A stretch of DNA of 64,000 nt, taken from contig NZ_JARBAX010000001.1 in the NCBI RefSeq assembly GCF_028807635.1, positions 1,687,001 through 1,751,000 on the forward strand. Direction: 5' to 3'. Positions 22,366 through 32,668 of this stretch are shown here, piece by piece. The translations under genes were made by a program, and so were the position numbers. How positions within the stretch are numbered: the first letter of the stretch is position 1; every line of letters begins with the position of its first letter. Source of the DNA: Streptomyces spiramyceticus (GTDB lineage: Bacteria; Actinomycetota; Actinomycetes; Streptomycetales; Streptomycetaceae). Below the pieces are notes generated by a model, which saw only the letters and a list, made by a program, of their open reading frames with translations, had not been told where the DNA came from and made no database searches.

Positions 22366-23808
22366 ATGGGGATAGTCGCCGGCTTGGACAGTTCGTCTGG
22401 TTCTACACGCATTGTCGTGTGCGATGCGGATACGGGTGCCGTGCTGCGGCAGGGCTACGCCCCGCACCAAGTGGAGGCCAAGGCCACCGAGGCCGATCCG
22501 CAGGTGTGGCTCCTGTCACTGGGCGAGGCCGCCGCCGGCGGGCTGCTCGAAGGCGTACGGGCCATCGGCGTATCCGCGCAGCAGCACGGCCTGATCACTC
22601 TCGACGCGCACGGTTCGCAGGTACGTCCGGCCCTGCTCGGCAATGACAAGCGGGCCCAGGTCGCGGCCGCCGACCTCGTCGACGCGCTCGGCGGGCGCCA
22701 GGCATGGGCCGAGGCCGTCGGATCGGTACCGCAGGCCCCGCAGCCGGTGGCGAAGCTGCGCTGGCTGGCGCGGCACGAGCCCGAGTCGGCGCAGCGCACC
22801 GCCGCGCTGATGCAGCCGCACGACTGGCTGGTGTGGCAGCTGCTCGGGCGTCCGGCCCGCAGGACCACCGACCGGGGTGCGGCATCCGGCACCGGTTTCT
22901 GGTCGGCGGCCACGGGTGCGTACCGGCCCGATCTGGTGGAGCTGGCGCTGGGGCACCAGGCCTCGCTGCCCGAGGTGATCGGTCCTTCCGACGCCGCGGG
23001 GACGACCCCCGAGGGGCTGCTGATCTCCGCCGGGACCGGCGAGACGATGGCGGCGGCCTTCGGGCTCGGTGTGGCGGTCGGTGACGCCGTGGTGTCGCTG
23101 GGGGCGTCGGGGTCGGTGATGGCCGTGCACCATGAGGCGCTGGCCGATTCGAGCGGGCTCATCACGTCGTTCGCGGACGCCACCGGGATGCATCTGCCGG
23201 TCGTGCACACGCTCAATGCCGTACGCGCGCTGCGGGGCACCGCCGACCTGCTGGGGACGGATCTGGAGGGGCTTTCGGAGCTCGCCCTGAAGTCGTCGCC
23301 GGGGGCATACGGGCTCGTACTGCTGCCGTACCTGGAGGGGGAGCGTACGCCGCAACTTCCGCACACCGCCGGGACCCTGAGCGGGCTGCGGCGCGAGTCG
23401 ATGAAGCCCGAGCACCTGGCGCGGGCGGCCTTCGAAGGCATGCTGTGCTCGCTGGCCGACGCGTTGGACGTGCTGCGCGGACGCGGCGTGGAGGTGCGGC
23501 GGGTGTTCCTGCTGGGGGCGGCCGCCGAGCTGCCCGCGGTGCAGGCGGCGGCGCCCGCGATCTTCGGTACGCAGGTGGTCGTGCCGCAGCCCGCGGAGTA
23601 CGCGGCGCTGGGCGCGGCCCGGCAGGCAGCCTGGGCGCTCGGCGTCGCGCAGGGCACGCTGGCTCCGCACACCCCGCCGGCCTGGCAGGGGGCGGCGGCG
23701 CAGGTGCTGGAGCCGGGCGAGGAGCTGGCGATGGGGCAGGCGGTGCGGCAGCAGTACGGGGCGACGCGGGACCAGATCCATCCCGGAGCGTTTACCTCCG
23801 GTTCCTGA
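22366..23808 (+). CDS. FGGY-family carbohydrate kinase (xylulokinase-like)
   Basis: 480 residues of the FGGY sugar kinase fold. N-terminal phosphate-binding motif GLDSSSGSTRIVVCD, substrate-side loop IGVSAQQHGLITLD (xylulokinases typically show GQMHG here), and the C-terminal ATPase lobe with SLGASGSVMAVHH and RRVFLLGAAAELPAVQ. The QQHG variant means the sugar is likely a pentulose such as xylulose, but this is not certain. The active site Asp is expected in LLGNDKRAQ. It stands alone between a YtxH-like gene and an ABC exporter pair. Confidence 0.85.
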   Translation: MGIVAGLDSSSGSTRIVVCDADTGAVLRQGYAPHQVEAKATEADPQVWLLSLGEAAAGGLLEGVRAIGVSAQQHGLITLDAHGSQVRPALLGNDKRAQVAAADLVDALGGRQAWAEAVGSVPQAPQPVAKLRWLARHEPESAQRTAALMQPHDWLVWQLLGRPARRTTDRGAASGTGFWSAATGAYRPDLVELALGHQASLPEVIGPSDAAGTTPEGLLISAGTGETMAAAFGLGVAVGDAVVSLGASGSVMAVHHEALADSSGLITSFADATGMHLPVVHTLNAVRALRGTADLLGTDLEGLSELALKSSPGAYGLVLLPYLEGERTPQLPHTAGTLSGLRRESMKPEHLARAAFEGMLCSLADALDVLRGRGVEVRRVFLLGAAAELPAVQAAAPAIFGTQVVVPQPAEYAALGAARQAAWALGVAQGTLAPHTPPAWQGAAAQVLEPGEELAMGQAVRQQYGATRDQIHPGAFTSGS

Positions 23809-23904
23809 GTCTTGACCCGGGGTTGGGATTAACCCTTGGAGTTCCCCGGGGGCGGTGGCAGAAGATGGGGTGACCCCACGATCTTGCCGACCGAGAGACT
23901 GCGC

Positions 23905-25638
23905 GTGCTCCTGAGACTCCTGCGTGCCCATCTGGGCCCGTACAGAAAATCCATAGCCCTGCTGGTGCTGCTGCAGCTGTTGCAGACCTGCGCCACCCTC
24001 TATCTGCCCACCCTGAACGCGGACATCATTGACAACGGTGTCGTGAACGGGGACGCGGGCTACATCCTGAAGTTCGGCGCTCTCATGATCGCCGTCAGCG
24101 TGGTCCAGGTCTTCTGCAACATCGGCGCGGTTTTCTACGGTGCGCGGACCGCCGCGGCGCTCGGGCGGGACATCCGCGCGGCGGTCTTCGAGCGGGTGCA
24201 GAGCTTCTCCGCCCGCGAGGTCGGGCAGTTCGGTGCCCCCTCGCTCATCACGCGCACCACCAATGACGTCCAGCAGGTCCAGATGCTGGTGCTGATGGCG
24301 TTCACGCTGATGGTGTCGGCGCCGATCATGTGCGTGGGCGGCGTCGTCATGGCACTCGGGCAGGACGTGCCGCTGTCGGGTGTGCTGCTGGCGGTCGTTC
24401 CCGTACTCGGGATCTCGGTGGGTCTGATCGTGCGGCGGATGAGGCCGCTGTTCCGCGCGATGCAGGAGCGGCTCGACACCGTGAACCAGGTACTGCGCGA
24501 GCAGATCACGGGCAACCGCGTGATCAGGGCGTTCGTACGGGACGAGTACGAGAAGGACCGCTTCCGCGTCGCGAACACCGAGATGACGGAGGTGTCGCTG
24601 TCCGCAGGGCGGCTGATGGCGCTGATGTTCCCCATCGTGATGACCGTGGTGAACATATCCAGCGTCGCTGTGGTCTGGTTCGGCGCGCACCGGATCGACA
24701 GCGGCGGGATGGAGATAGGCGCGCTGACGGCGTTCCTCGCGTACCTGATGCAGATCGTGATGGCCGTGATGATGGCCACCTTCATGTTCATGCAGGTGCC
24801 GCGCGCCGAGGTGTGCGCCGAGCGCATCGAGGAGGTGCTGGACACCGCGTCGAGCGTCGTGCCGCCGGCCGATCCCGTACGGGAACTGCGCGCGCGGGGG
24901 CAACTGGAGCTCCGGGGCGCCGAGTTCCGCTATCCGGGTGCCGAGGAGTCCGTACTCAAGAACATCGACCTGGTGGCCAGGCCCGGCGAGACGACCGCGA
25001 TCATCGGGTCGACGGGCAGCGGGAAGTCGACGCTGCTCGGGCTCGTACCGCGGCTGTTCGACGCGACGGACGGCGAGGTGCTGGTCGACGGTGTCGATGT
25101 ACGGACGCTCGAACCGGCGTTGATGGCCAGGACGGTGTCGCTGGTGCCGCAGAAGCCGTACCTGTTCTCGGGGACGGTCGCGACGAATCTGCGGTACGGA
25201 AAGCCGGACGCCACGGACGAAGAGCTCTGGCACGCGCTGGAGGTGGCGCAGGCACGCGAGTTCGTCGAGCAGCTGGAGAACGGGCTGAACGCGCCGATCG
25301 CGCAGGGCGGCACCAACGTGTCCGGCGGGCAGCGGCAGCGGCTCGCGATCGCGCGGACGCTGGTGCAGCGGCCGGAGATCTATCTGTTCGACGACTCCTT
25401 CTCGGCGCTGGACTACACGACCGATGCGGCGCTGCGGGCCGCGCTGGGGCGGGAGACGGCCGAGTCGACGGTCGTGATCGTCGCCCAGCGCGTGTCGACG
25501 ATCCGCGAGGCCGACCGGATCGTGGTCCTGGACGAGGGCCGGGTCGTGGGGACGGGACGCCATCACGAGCTGATGGAGAGCAATGAGACCTACCGGGAGA
25601 TCGTGCTCTCCCAGCTGACGGAGGCTGAGGCGGCATGA
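23905..25638 (+). CDS. ABC exporter half-transporter, subunit A of pair 1
   Basis: About 577 residues from GTG 23905 (GAGAG upstream), start chosen by match to the paralogue MLIRLLRGRLRPYARTIALV at 44189; TTG 23884 is possible. Six-helix membrane domain, then a nucleotide-binding domain with Walker A IIGSTGSGKSTLLGL, signature NVSGGQRQRLAIAR and Walker B IYLFDDSFSALD (Asp-Asp rather than Asp-Glu, the degenerate site of heterodimeric exporters). It overlaps subunit B by ATGA, so a coupled heterodimer in the cytoplasmic membrane is expected. Substrate unknown; multidrug or lipid export is typical. Confidence 0.9.
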   Translation: MLLRLLRAHLGPYRKSIALLVLLQLLQTCATLYLPTLNADIIDNGVVNGDAGYILKFGALMIAVSVVQVFCNIGAVFYGARTAAALGRDIRAAVFERVQSFSAREVGQFGAPSLITRTTNDVQQVQMLVLMAFTLMVSAPIMCVGGVVMALGQDVPLSGVLLAVVPVLGISVGLIVRRMRPLFRAMQERLDTVNQVLREQITGNRVIRAFVRDEYEKDRFRVANTEMTEVSLSAGRLMALMFPIVMTVVNISSVAVVWFGAHRIDSGGMEIGALTAFLAYLMQIVMAVMMATFMFMQVPRAEVCAERIEEVLDTASSVVPPADPVRELRARGQLELRGAEFRYPGAEESVLKNIDLVARPGETTAIIGSTGSGKSTLLGLVPRLFDATDGEVLVDGVDVRTLEPALMARTVSLVPQKPYLFSGTVATNLRYGKPDATDEELWHALEVAQAREFVEQLENGLNAPIAQGGTNVSGGQRQRLAIARTLVQRPEIYLFDDSFSALDYTTDAALRAALGRETAESTVVIVAQRVSTIREADRIVVLDEGRVVGTGRHHELMESNETYREIVLSQLTEAEAA

Positions 25639-27587
25639 GCGGGCCTGGTGGACGGATGATGGCGGGCGGCGGGCCGACCGAGCGGTCCATGGACTTCAAG
25701 GGCTCCGGGAAGCGGCTGCTGCGGCAGTTCGCCCCGGAGCGGATCACGCTGTGGTGGATGCTGGGGGCCTGTGTGCTCAGCGTCGCGCTGTCAGTGGTCG
25801 GTCCTAAAATTCTTGGCAGGGCGACGGACCTGGTCTTCGCGGGGGTCGTCGGCCGGCAGATGCCGGAAGGGGGCAGCAAGGCACAGGCCATCGACGGGCT
25901 GCGGGAGAAGGGCGACGACGGGCTCGCCGACATGCTCTCGGGGGTGGACTTCGTTCCCGGGCAGGGCATCGACTTCGGCGCGGTCGGCGACGTACTGCTG
26001 CTGGTGCTCGCGGTGTACGTGGGCGCGGGGCTGCTGATGCTGGTGGCGACGCGCCTGTCGATCCGGGTCATCAACGGGACCGTGTTCCGGATGCGCGAGG
26101 ACATTCAGGCGAAGCTGTCGCGGCTGCCGCTGAAATACTTCGACCAGCAGAAGCGCGGCGAGGTGCTGAGCCGGGCCACGAACGACATCGACAACATCTC
26201 GCAGACCATGCAGCAGACGATGGGCCAGCTCATCAACTCCCTGCTGACCATTGTGGGTGTGCTGGCGATGATGTTCTGGATGTCGCCGCTGCTGGCGCTG
26301 GTCGCGCTGGTGACCGTGCCGCTTTCGGTGGTCGTGGCGGCGAAGGTGGGCAAGCGGTCGCAGCCGCAGTTCGTGCAGCAGTGGAAGACCACGGGCAGGC
26401 TGAACGCGCACATCGAGGAGATGTACACGGGCCATGCGCTGGTGAAGGTCTTCGGGCGGCAGGACGAATCGGCCGAGGCGTTCCGCGAGCAGAACGACGC
26501 ACTGTACGAGGCCGGGTTCAGGGCGCAGTTCAACAGCGGGATCATGCAGCCGCTGATGTTCTTCGTGAGCAACCTCAACTATGTGCTGGTGGCGGTGGTC
26601 GGCGGGCTCCGGGTCGCTTCGGGCACGCTGTCGATCGGCGATGTGCAGGCGTTCATCCAGTACTCGCGGCAGTTCTCCATGCCGCTGACGCAGGTCGCCT
26701 CGATGGCGAACCTCGTGCAGTCCGGAGTCGCCTCGGCCGAGCGGATCTTCGAGCTGCTCGACGCGGAGGAGCAGGAGCCCGATGCGGCGGACGCCGAGCT
26801 TGCGCGGGAGCCCGAGGGGCGGGTCGCGCTGGAGGAGGTCTCCTTCAGGTACGAGCCGGACAAGCCGCTCATCGAGAACCTGTCGGTGAAGGTCGAGCCG
26901 GGGCAGACGGTCGCGATCGTCGGCCCGACGGGTGCGGGCAAGACGACACTGGTGAATCTGCTGATGCGGTTCTACGAGGTGACGGGCGGGCGGATCACTC
27001 TCGACGGCGTCGACATCGCGAAGATGGCGCGCGAGGACCTGCGTTCGGGCATCGGGATGGTGCTCCAGGACACGTGGCTGTTCGGCGGCACGATCGCCGA
27101 CAACATCGCGTATGGCTACCGCCATTGCTCCGCAGACGGCGCGTCCCGCGACGTGTCGCGGGCGGAGATCGAGGAGGCGGCGCGGGCCGCCCACGCCGAC
27201 CGGTTCATACGGACGCTGCCCGACGGGTACGACACGGTGATCGACGACGACGGGTCGGGGGTGAGCGCGGGCGAGAAGCAACTCATCACGATCGCACGGG
27301 CGTTCCTGTCCGACCCGGTGATCCTGGTCCTCGACGAGGCGACGAGCTCGGTGGACACCCGTACCGAAGTGCTGATCCAGAAGGCGATGGCACGGCTGGC
27401 TCACGGCCGTACCAGCTTTGTGATCGCGCACCGGCTGTCCACCGTCCGGGACGCCGACGTGATCCTGGTAATGGACAATGGTTCGATCGTTGAACAGGGG
27501 ACGCACGGCGAACTGCTGGCGGCGGAGGGCGCGTACGCGCGGCTGTACGCGGCGCAGTTCGCCCAGGCGGTGGCGGAGGTGGACTAG
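25635..27587 (+). CDS. ABC exporter half-transporter, subunit B of pair 1
   Basis: 650 residues; six-helix membrane domain preceded by an extra 60-residue loop between helix 1 and 2 (EGGSKAQAIDGLREKGDDGL). Nucleotide-binding domain: Walker [21 protein letters not shown], modified signature VSAGEKQLITIARAF and Walker [14 protein letters not shown] with the catalytic Glu. Together with subunit A one canonical and one degenerate ATP site are formed. Paralogous to the frameshifted gene at 40587-42456, which shares NDIDNI(S/T)QTMQQ and YTGHALVKVFGR. Confidence 0.92.
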   Translation: MSGPGGRMMAGGGPTERSMDFKGSGKRLLRQFAPERITLWWMLGACVLSVALSVVGPKILGRATDLVFAGVVGRQMPEGGSKAQAIDGLREKGDDGLADMLSGVDFVPGQGIDFGAVGDVLLLVLAVYVGAGLLMLVATRLSIRVINGTVFRMREDIQAKLSRLPLKYFDQQKRGEVLSRATNDIDNISQTMQQTMGQLINSLLTIVGVLAMMFWMSPLLALVALVTVPLSVVVAAKVGKRSQPQFVQQWKTTGRLNAHIEEMYTGHALVKVFGRQDESAEAFREQNDALYEAGFRAQFNSGIMQPLMFFVSNLNYVLVAVVGGLRVASGTLSIGDVQAFIQYSRQFSMPLTQVASMANLVQSGVASAERIFELLDAEEQEPDAADAELAREPEGRVALEEVSFRYEPDKPLIENLSVKVEPGQTVAIVGPTGAGKTTLVNLLMRFYEVTGGRITLDGVDIAKMAREDLRSGIGMVLQDTWLFGGTIADNIAYGYRHCSADGASRDVSRAEIEEAARAAHADRFIRTLPDGYDTVIDDDGSGVSAGEKQLITIARAFLSDPVILVLDEATSSVDTRTEVLIQKAMARLAHGRTSFVIAHRLSTVRDADVILVMDNGSIVEQGTHGELLAAEGAYARLYAAQFAQAVAEVD

Positions 27588-27725
27588 GCGGGGTGCGGGT
27601 GGCCGCTGCTCGGGGCCTCCACCCCGCTCCTTCCCGGCTGTGACATGTGCGGCTGCCGCCGCGTGGGGCTTCGCCCCGGTCAACGGGAAGGGGCGGGTGG
27701 GGAAACGCCCCGCGCAGCGGCCGCC

Positions 27726-29039
27726 CTAGTCCAGATAGCCGCGCAGCTGGTCGGCGAAGGCGTGGTCCCGGAGCTTGTTGAGGGTCTTGGACTCGATCTG
27801 GCGGATGCGTTCACGCGTCACGCCGAAGATCCGGCCGATCTCCTCCAGGGTCCGGGGCCTGCCGTCGGCCAGCCCGTAACGGAGCTGGACGACCTTGCGT
27901 TCGCGCTCGCCGAGCGTGGACAGCACCGCCTCCAGGTGCTCCCGCAGGAGGAGAAAGGCCGCGGACTCGACGGGTGACGCGGCGTCACCGTCCTCGATGA
28001 GGTCGCCCAGTGCCACGTCGTCCTCCTCGCCCACGGGCGCGTGCAGCGACACCGGCTCCTGGGCGAGGCGCAGGACTTCACTGACCCTTTCGGGGGTCAG
28101 TTCCAGTTGGTTCGCGACCTCTTGGGGCGTCGGCTCGTAGCCCCGCTCCTGGAGCATCCTGCGCTGGACGCGGACGACGCGGTTGATCAGCTCGACGACA
28201 TGGACCGGGACGCGAATGGTGCGTGCTTGGTCCGCCAGCGCGCGGGACATGGCCTGGCGTATCCACCAGGTCGCGTACGTCGAGAACTTGTAGCCGCGGG
28301 CGTAGTCGAACTTCTCCACGGCGCGGATGAGGCCGAGGTTGCCCTCCTGCACCAGGTCGAGCATGGTCAGGCCGCGGCCGACGTACCGCTTGGCGACGGA
28401 CACGACGAGGCGCAGATTCGCCTCGATCAGGCGGCGCTTGGCCATCCGGCCCATGACCACCAGCTTGTCGAGATCGACGGCGAGCTGCGAGTCCAGGTCG
28501 GGGTAGCTGCTGAGCCGCTCCTCGGCGAAGAGGCCGGCTTCGACCCGGCGGGCCAGGTCGACCTCTTCCGCCGCGGTGAGCAGCGGGATACGGCCGATCT
28601 CGCGCAGATACTGCCGGAAGAGGTCGGAAGACGGCCCTCCGGTGTCGGTACGGGTACTGCGCCGCTGCTCGGGCACGTCCGCCGGGTCCTCGACGAGGAC
28701 TTCGGCCTCGGCCTCGGCCACGGCTGGCTCAACGGCCTCGGCGCTCTCGGCGCCCTCGGGGTGATGTTCGCCCCGGCTCTGCAACGGGACCGTGGCTACG
28801 ACGTCGGGCTCGACGCCGACACCGGTCAAGGTCTGGGTCTGGGTCTGCACGGGGGCGACCTCCAGGGTGATCGCTGCCGGTTCGGGGGCGTGCGGCAGCG
28901 GGACGGGAGCGGCGACCGGGCCGCCGTCCGTCCCGTACACAATGAGCGGAACCGCGGGTGATTGAGGCCCACTCGGCGTGGGCCGGCCGCGCTCCGAGGA
29001 CTCAGGCACCGCCACCCAGTGTGGGGTACGACACATCAC
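27726..29039 (-). CDS. hrdA: principal-type RNA polymerase sigma factor (Hrd family)
   Basis: 437 residues as read from 29039, though the first 100 are low-complexity and the true start may be internal. Region 1.2 [20 protein letters not shown], region 2 [20 protein letters not shown] then [20 protein letters not shown] and [20 protein letters not shown], region 3 [20 protein letters not shown], region 4 [20 protein letters not shown]. That is a group 1/2 sigma-70 factor. Its place upstream-adjacent to ABC exporters and downstream of dnaG matches what I recall of hrdA in S. coelicolor, so the symbol is by context. It is convergent with the exporter pair. Confidence 0.85.
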   Translation of the reverse strand: MMCRTPHWVAVPESSERGRPTPSGPQSPAVPLIVYGTDGGPVAAPVPLPHAPEPAAITLEVAPVQTQTQTLTGVGVEPDVVATVPLQSRGEHHPEGAESAEAVEPAVAEAEAEVLVEDPADVPEQRRSTRTDTGGPSSDLFRQYLREIGRIPLLTAAEEVDLARRVEAGLFAEERLSSYPDLDSQLAVDLDKLVVMGRMAKRRLIEANLRLVVSVAKRYVGRGLTMLDLVQEGNLGLIRAVEKFDYARGYKFSTYATWWIRQAMSRALADQARTIRVPVHVVELINRVVRVQRRMLQERGYEPTPQEVANQLELTPERVSEVLRLAQEPVSLHAPVGEEDDVALGDLIEDGDAASPVESAAFLLLREHLEAVLSTLGERERKVVQLRYGLADGRPRTLEEIGRIFGVTRERIRQIESKTLNKLRDHAFADQLRGYLD

Positions 29040-29099
29040 TGCTACGAGGGGCGTGACGTGACTTTTTGAGTCCGGTCCGTTACTGCGTGATTACAGACC

Positions 29100-29127
29100 A
29101 TTCCTTCCCTTGCTCCGGGGAAGGAAT
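29100..29127 (-). terminator. dnaG terminator hairpin
   Basis: Arms ATTCCTTCCC and GGGAAGGAAT with an eight-base loop, three bases after the dnaG stop on the leftward transcript. Confidence 0.65.
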
Positions 29128-29129
29128 CG

Positions 29130-31028
29130 TCAGAGCGCGGCCGCGCCGTTGTTGCGCAGGGACTGGGCGTACTGCTGGAGGACCCACAGCTCGTTCTGTA
29201 CGGCCGCCAGGTGTTCCGGGTCGGCGTGCGGGCCGGCGAGGCGGGCCAGCGTGCCCTGGACGTCCAGGATGCGGCGGTCCACGGCGCGCAGACGGACGCG
29301 GATCAGCTGCTCGCCCGCGTAGATCTCGTCGACGGTCTTGCGCAGGATCGCTTCGACGGCGAGCTCGGTGACCAGGGCGCGCACCGTGTCGTTGGGGGCC
29401 GCCGCGCGGACCCGGGCCAGATAGTCGGAGGCGTCCTGCGCGCCCTGTTCCGCGCCGCCCGCCTCCTCGATGACTTGGCGTACGGCGGCGTACGGCGGGG
29501 CGGTGAACTCGTCGGCCCCGTACGCGTCGAAGGCCGGGGAGACCAGCTCGGGGCGCTGGAGGGCGAGCTTGAGCAGCTCGCGCTCGGTGCGGTGCGCGGG
29601 GCTGCGCAGATTCAGCGCGGGGCCGGTGGGGACGACGGGTGCCTGTGCCTGATGCGGGCCCGCGGTACGAGCAGGGGCCGGGCCCCGGCCGCCGCGGTCG
29701 CGGGCCCAGCGGGCCAGCTGGGCGACGCGCTTGACCACGAACTGGGTGTCGAGGATGCCGAGGATGCCGGCGAGCTGGACGGCGGACTCGTGCTGGATCG
29801 CGACGTTCTTGATGTTGGCGACGATCGGCGCGGCTTCGTCGAGCGCGGCGGCCCGCCCGGCCGGGGTCTCCAGGTTGTGCCGGGACACGACGTGCCGGAT
29901 CGCGAACTCGAAGAGCGGCGTGCGCGTTTCGACCAGGGACGCGACCGCCGCGTCGCCCTTGGCGAGGCGCAGGTCGCAGGGGTCCATGCCGCCGGGGGTG
30001 ATCGCGATGGAGGTCTCGGCGGCGAACTTCTGGTCGTCCTCGAAGGCGCGCAGCGCGGCCTTCTGGCCGGCCGCGTCGCCGTCGAAGGTGAAGACGACCT
30101 CGGCCGAGGCGTTGTCCATGAGGAGCCGGCGGAGGATCTTGATGTGGTCGCCGCCGAACGACGTACCGCAGGTGGCGATGGCGGTGGTGACGCCGGCCAG
30201 GTGGCAGGCCATGACGTCGGTGTACCCCTCGACGACCACCGCCCTGCTGGTCTTGGCGATCTCCTTCTTGGCCAGGTCGATGCCGTACAGGACCTGGGAC
30301 TTCTTGTAGATCGCGGTCTCTGGGGTGTTCAGATACTTCGGCCCGTTGTCGTCGTCGCGCAGCTTGCGCGCGCCGAATCCGACGACCTCGCCCGTGATGT
30401 CGCGGATCGGCCACATCAGCCGGCCGCGGAAGCGGTCGATGGGACCGCGGCGGCCCTCCTGGGAGAGGCCGGAGAGGGTCAGCTCCTTGTCGGAGAAGCC
30501 CTTGCCGCGCAGATAGCGGGTGAGGTGGTCCCAGCCGGCCGGGCTGTAACCGACGCCGAAGTGCTGGGCGGCGCTCTGCTCGAAGCCGCGCTCGGCCAGG
30601 AACTTGCGGCCGATCTCGGCCTCGGCGGAGTCGAGCTGCTCGACGTAGAACTGCGCGGCGGCCTTGTGCGCCTCGACCAGGCGAACGCGCTCGCCGCGCT
30701 GGTGCGTGGGGTTGTAGCCGCCTTCTTCGTAACGAAGAGTGATGCCCGCCAGTGCGGCGAGGCGCTCGACCGTCTCGGAGAAGGAGAGGTGGTCGATCTT
30801 CATCACGAAGGCGATCGTGTCGCCGCCTTCCTGGCAGCCGAAGCAGTGGAAAAGACCCTTGCTCGGGCTGACCTGGAAGGACGGGGACTTCTCGTCGTGG
30901 AAGGGGCACAGGCCCTTCAGATTCCCGCCGCCGGCGCTGCGGAGCTGGAGGTACTCGGAAACAACGGCGTCGATCGGGACCGCGTCCCGGACCGCCTTCA
31001 CGTCGTCATCGTTGATCCTGCCTGCCAC
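29130..31028 (-). CDS. dnaG: DNA primase
   Basis: 632 residues. The N-terminal zinc-binding domain has LCPFHDEKSPSFQVSPSKG and LFHCFGCQEGGD (Cys41, His44, Cys62, Cys65). The core has the TOPRIM motif VVVEGYTDVMACHLAGV and acidic motif VVFTFDGDAAGQKAALRAFE. The C-terminal helicase-binding domain is present though divergent. It synthesises RNA primers for replication. It precedes the sigma-factor gene on the same strand, separated by a terminator, an echo of the classic rpsU-dnaG-rpoD macromolecular synthesis order. Confidence 0.97.
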   Translation of the reverse strand: MAGRINDDDVKAVRDAVPIDAVVSEYLQLRSAGGGNLKGLCPFHDEKSPSFQVSPSKGLFHCFGCQEGGDTIAFVMKIDHLSFSETVERLAALAGITLRYEEGGYNPTHQRGERVRLVEAHKAAAQFYVEQLDSAEAEIGRKFLAERGFEQSAAQHFGVGYSPAGWDHLTRYLRGKGFSDKELTLSGLSQEGRRGPIDRFRGRLMWPIRDITGEVVGFGARKLRDDDNGPKYLNTPETAIYKKSQVLYGIDLAKKEIAKTSRAVVVEGYTDVMACHLAGVTTAIATCGTSFGGDHIKILRRLLMDNASAEVVFTFDGDAAGQKAALRAFEDDQKFAAETSIAITPGGMDPCDLRLAKGDAAVASLVETRTPLFEFAIRHVVSRHNLETPAGRAAALDEAAPIVANIKNVAIQHESAVQLAGILGILDTQFVVKRVAQLARWARDRGGRGPAPARTAGPHQAQAPVVPTGPALNLRSPAHRTERELLKLALQRPELVSPAFDAYGADEFTAPPYAAVRQVIEEAGGAEQGAQDASDYLARVRAAAPNDTVRALVTELAVEAILRKTVDEIYAGEQLIRVRLRAVDRRILDVQGTLARLAGPHADPEHLAAVQNELWVLQQYAQSLRNNGAAAL

Positions 31029-31073
31029 GCGTGAAGTGTACGGCGGTGCTCGGACACTCCCGTCGGCCGAGCG

Positions 31074-32336
31074 TCAGCCGAGCAGTGCGGTGAGTGGCAC
31101 GGACGGGTCCGACAGGGCGTCGGTGTTGATCTGCGCCCCGGAGCGGATCAGCTCCTGGATCGCGTCGGTGACGTCCCACACATTCACGTTCATGCCCGCG
31201 AGGACCCGGCCGCTCTTCAGCCAGAAGGCGATGAATTCGCGCCTTCCTGTGTCGCCGCGGACGACGACCTGGTCGTACGAGCCGGGGGGCGCCCAGCCCG
31301 AGTACTCCAGCCCGAGGTCGTACTGGTCGGAGAAGAAGTATGGGATCCGGTCGTACGAGACCTTCTGGCCCAGCATCGCGCGGGCGGCGGCCGGGCCGCT
31401 GTTCAGGGCGTTGGCCCAGTGCTCTACGCGCAGCCGGGCGTCGAGGAGCGGGTGCTGTGCGGCGGCGACATCGCCGGCGGCGTGGATGTCCGGGTCGGAG
31501 GTCCGCAGGGCGGCGTCGACGGCGATGCCGCCGCCGTGCGCGCGGTCGACCAGCGCGAGGCCTGCGGCCTCCGCGAGCGCGGCACGCGGGGCGGCGCCGA
31601 TCGCGGCAAGGACGTCGTGGGCGGGGTGCTCCTCGCCGTTGTCGGTGCGGGCCGCGAGGACCATGCCGTCCTGGCCGACGATTTCGGTGAGGCGGGCGCC
31701 GAAGCGGAAGCGGACGCCGTGCTCGGTGTGCAGGTCGGTGAACAGCTGGCCGAGCTCGGGGCCGATGACCTGGTGGAGGGGGGTCGGCTCGGGTTCGATG
31801 ATGGTGACCTCGGCGCCGTAACCGCGCGCGGCGGCCGCGACCTCCAGGCCGATCCAGCCGGCCCCGGCAATGACGAGGTGTCCGTTGTCGCGGCCGAGGG
31901 AGGCCAGCACGCCGCGCAGCCGCTCGGCGTGGGCGAGGCGGCGCAGGTGGTGGACACCGGCGAGATCGGTGCCGGGGATGTCGAGGCGGCGCGGCTCGGA
32001 GCCGGTGGCGAGCAGCAGCTTGTCGTACCGGACGGAGGTGCCGTCGCCGAGCCGGACCGTCTTGGTCTCGCGGTCGAGGTGGACGACGGACTGCCCTAGG
32101 TGCAGTTCGATGTCTTTCTGGGCGTACCAGGCGGGCTCGTGGATGAAGACGCTGTCGCGTTCCTCCTTGCCGGTCAGGAAACCCTTGGACAGGGGCGGGC
32201 GTTCGTAGGGATGGTCACGTTCGTCCCCGATGAGGATCACCCGGCCGGTGAACCCCTCGCTGCGGAGCGTCTCGGCGGCCTTTGCCCCCGCCAGTCCCCC
32301 ACCGACGATGACGAACGTCAGATCTGCGTCGACCAC
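31074..32336 (-). CDS. FAD-dependent NAD(P)H oxidoreductase (ferredoxin/rubredoxin reductase type)
   Basis: 420 residues with two Rossmann motifs: FVIVGGGLAGAKAAETLRSE (FAD) and LVIAGAGWIGLEVAAAARG (NAD(P)H), plus the FAD-contact motif IHAAGDVAAAQHPL. This is the architecture of ferredoxin reductases of the BphA4/PdR type, including the C-terminal reductase domain (FFSDQYDLGLEYSGWAPPGS). Electron partner unknown; possibly a cytochrome P450 ferredoxin or other. Start at 32336 with a GTG/ATG ambiguity of three codons. Confidence 0.88.
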   Translation of the reverse strand: MVDADLTFVIVGGGLAGAKAAETLRSEGFTGRVILIGDERDHPYERPPLSKGFLTGKEERDSVFIHEPAWYAQKDIELHLGQSVVHLDRETKTVRLGDGTSVRYDKLLLATGSEPRRLDIPGTDLAGVHHLRRLAHAERLRGVLASLGRDNGHLVIAGAGWIGLEVAAAARGYGAEVTIIEPEPTPLHQVIGPELGQLFTDLHTEHGVRFRFGARLTEIVGQDGMVLAARTDNGEEHPAHDVLAAIGAAPRAALAEAAGLALVDRAHGGGIAVDAALRTSDPDIHAAGDVAAAQHPLLDARLRVEHWANALNSGPAAARAMLGQKVSYDRIPYFFSDQYDLGLEYSGWAPPGSYDQVVVRGDTGRREFIAFWLKSGRVLAGMNVNVWDVTDAIQELIRSGAQINTDALSDPSVPLTALLG

Positions 32337-32668
32337 TTGGTGCCTCCTCTGTGCCTGCCCTCACGCTACGCCGCCGTCTTCGAGCGTCCCGCACAGAGCG
32401 TGATGGCGGAAGAGGGGGTTAGGCCGTGGGCGTGTCGCGGAGGGGGCACAGGGGCGGCGGGACGGTGGCCGCGGACGTCTCCCCCGTTGACTGCCCGCAG
32501 CCACCACGCGACAAGGGTCACGCCGATATGGACGACGTGCGGGGCTTTCGTGCACAACGCAAAGGGAACGCACGGTTCCGGCGGCCGGTGACTACGCTCG
32601 TACGGACCGGAGTTGCGCAAGAGGACAGGTCGACAGCGCGCGGGACGAGGACGGGGCGTGGGGAACGC
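32337..32668. other. intergenic region
   Basis: 332 bp between the leftward reductase and the rightward ArsR-type regulator. No gene, hairpin or repeat is convincing; it must carry both divergent promoters. Confidence 0.4.

Noticed and set aside
22516..25566. 1016-codon open frame on the - strand opposite the sugar kinase and ABC exporter
   Set aside because: Arg/His-rich antisense product without motifs, crossing two real genes and their intergenic region.
27690..27701. Match of 12 bases (GGGGCGGGTGGG) to the 3' end of the CAT tRNA
   Set aside because: Too short and in simple G-rich sequence; it lies on the wrong side of the tRNA to be the second att site of the element.
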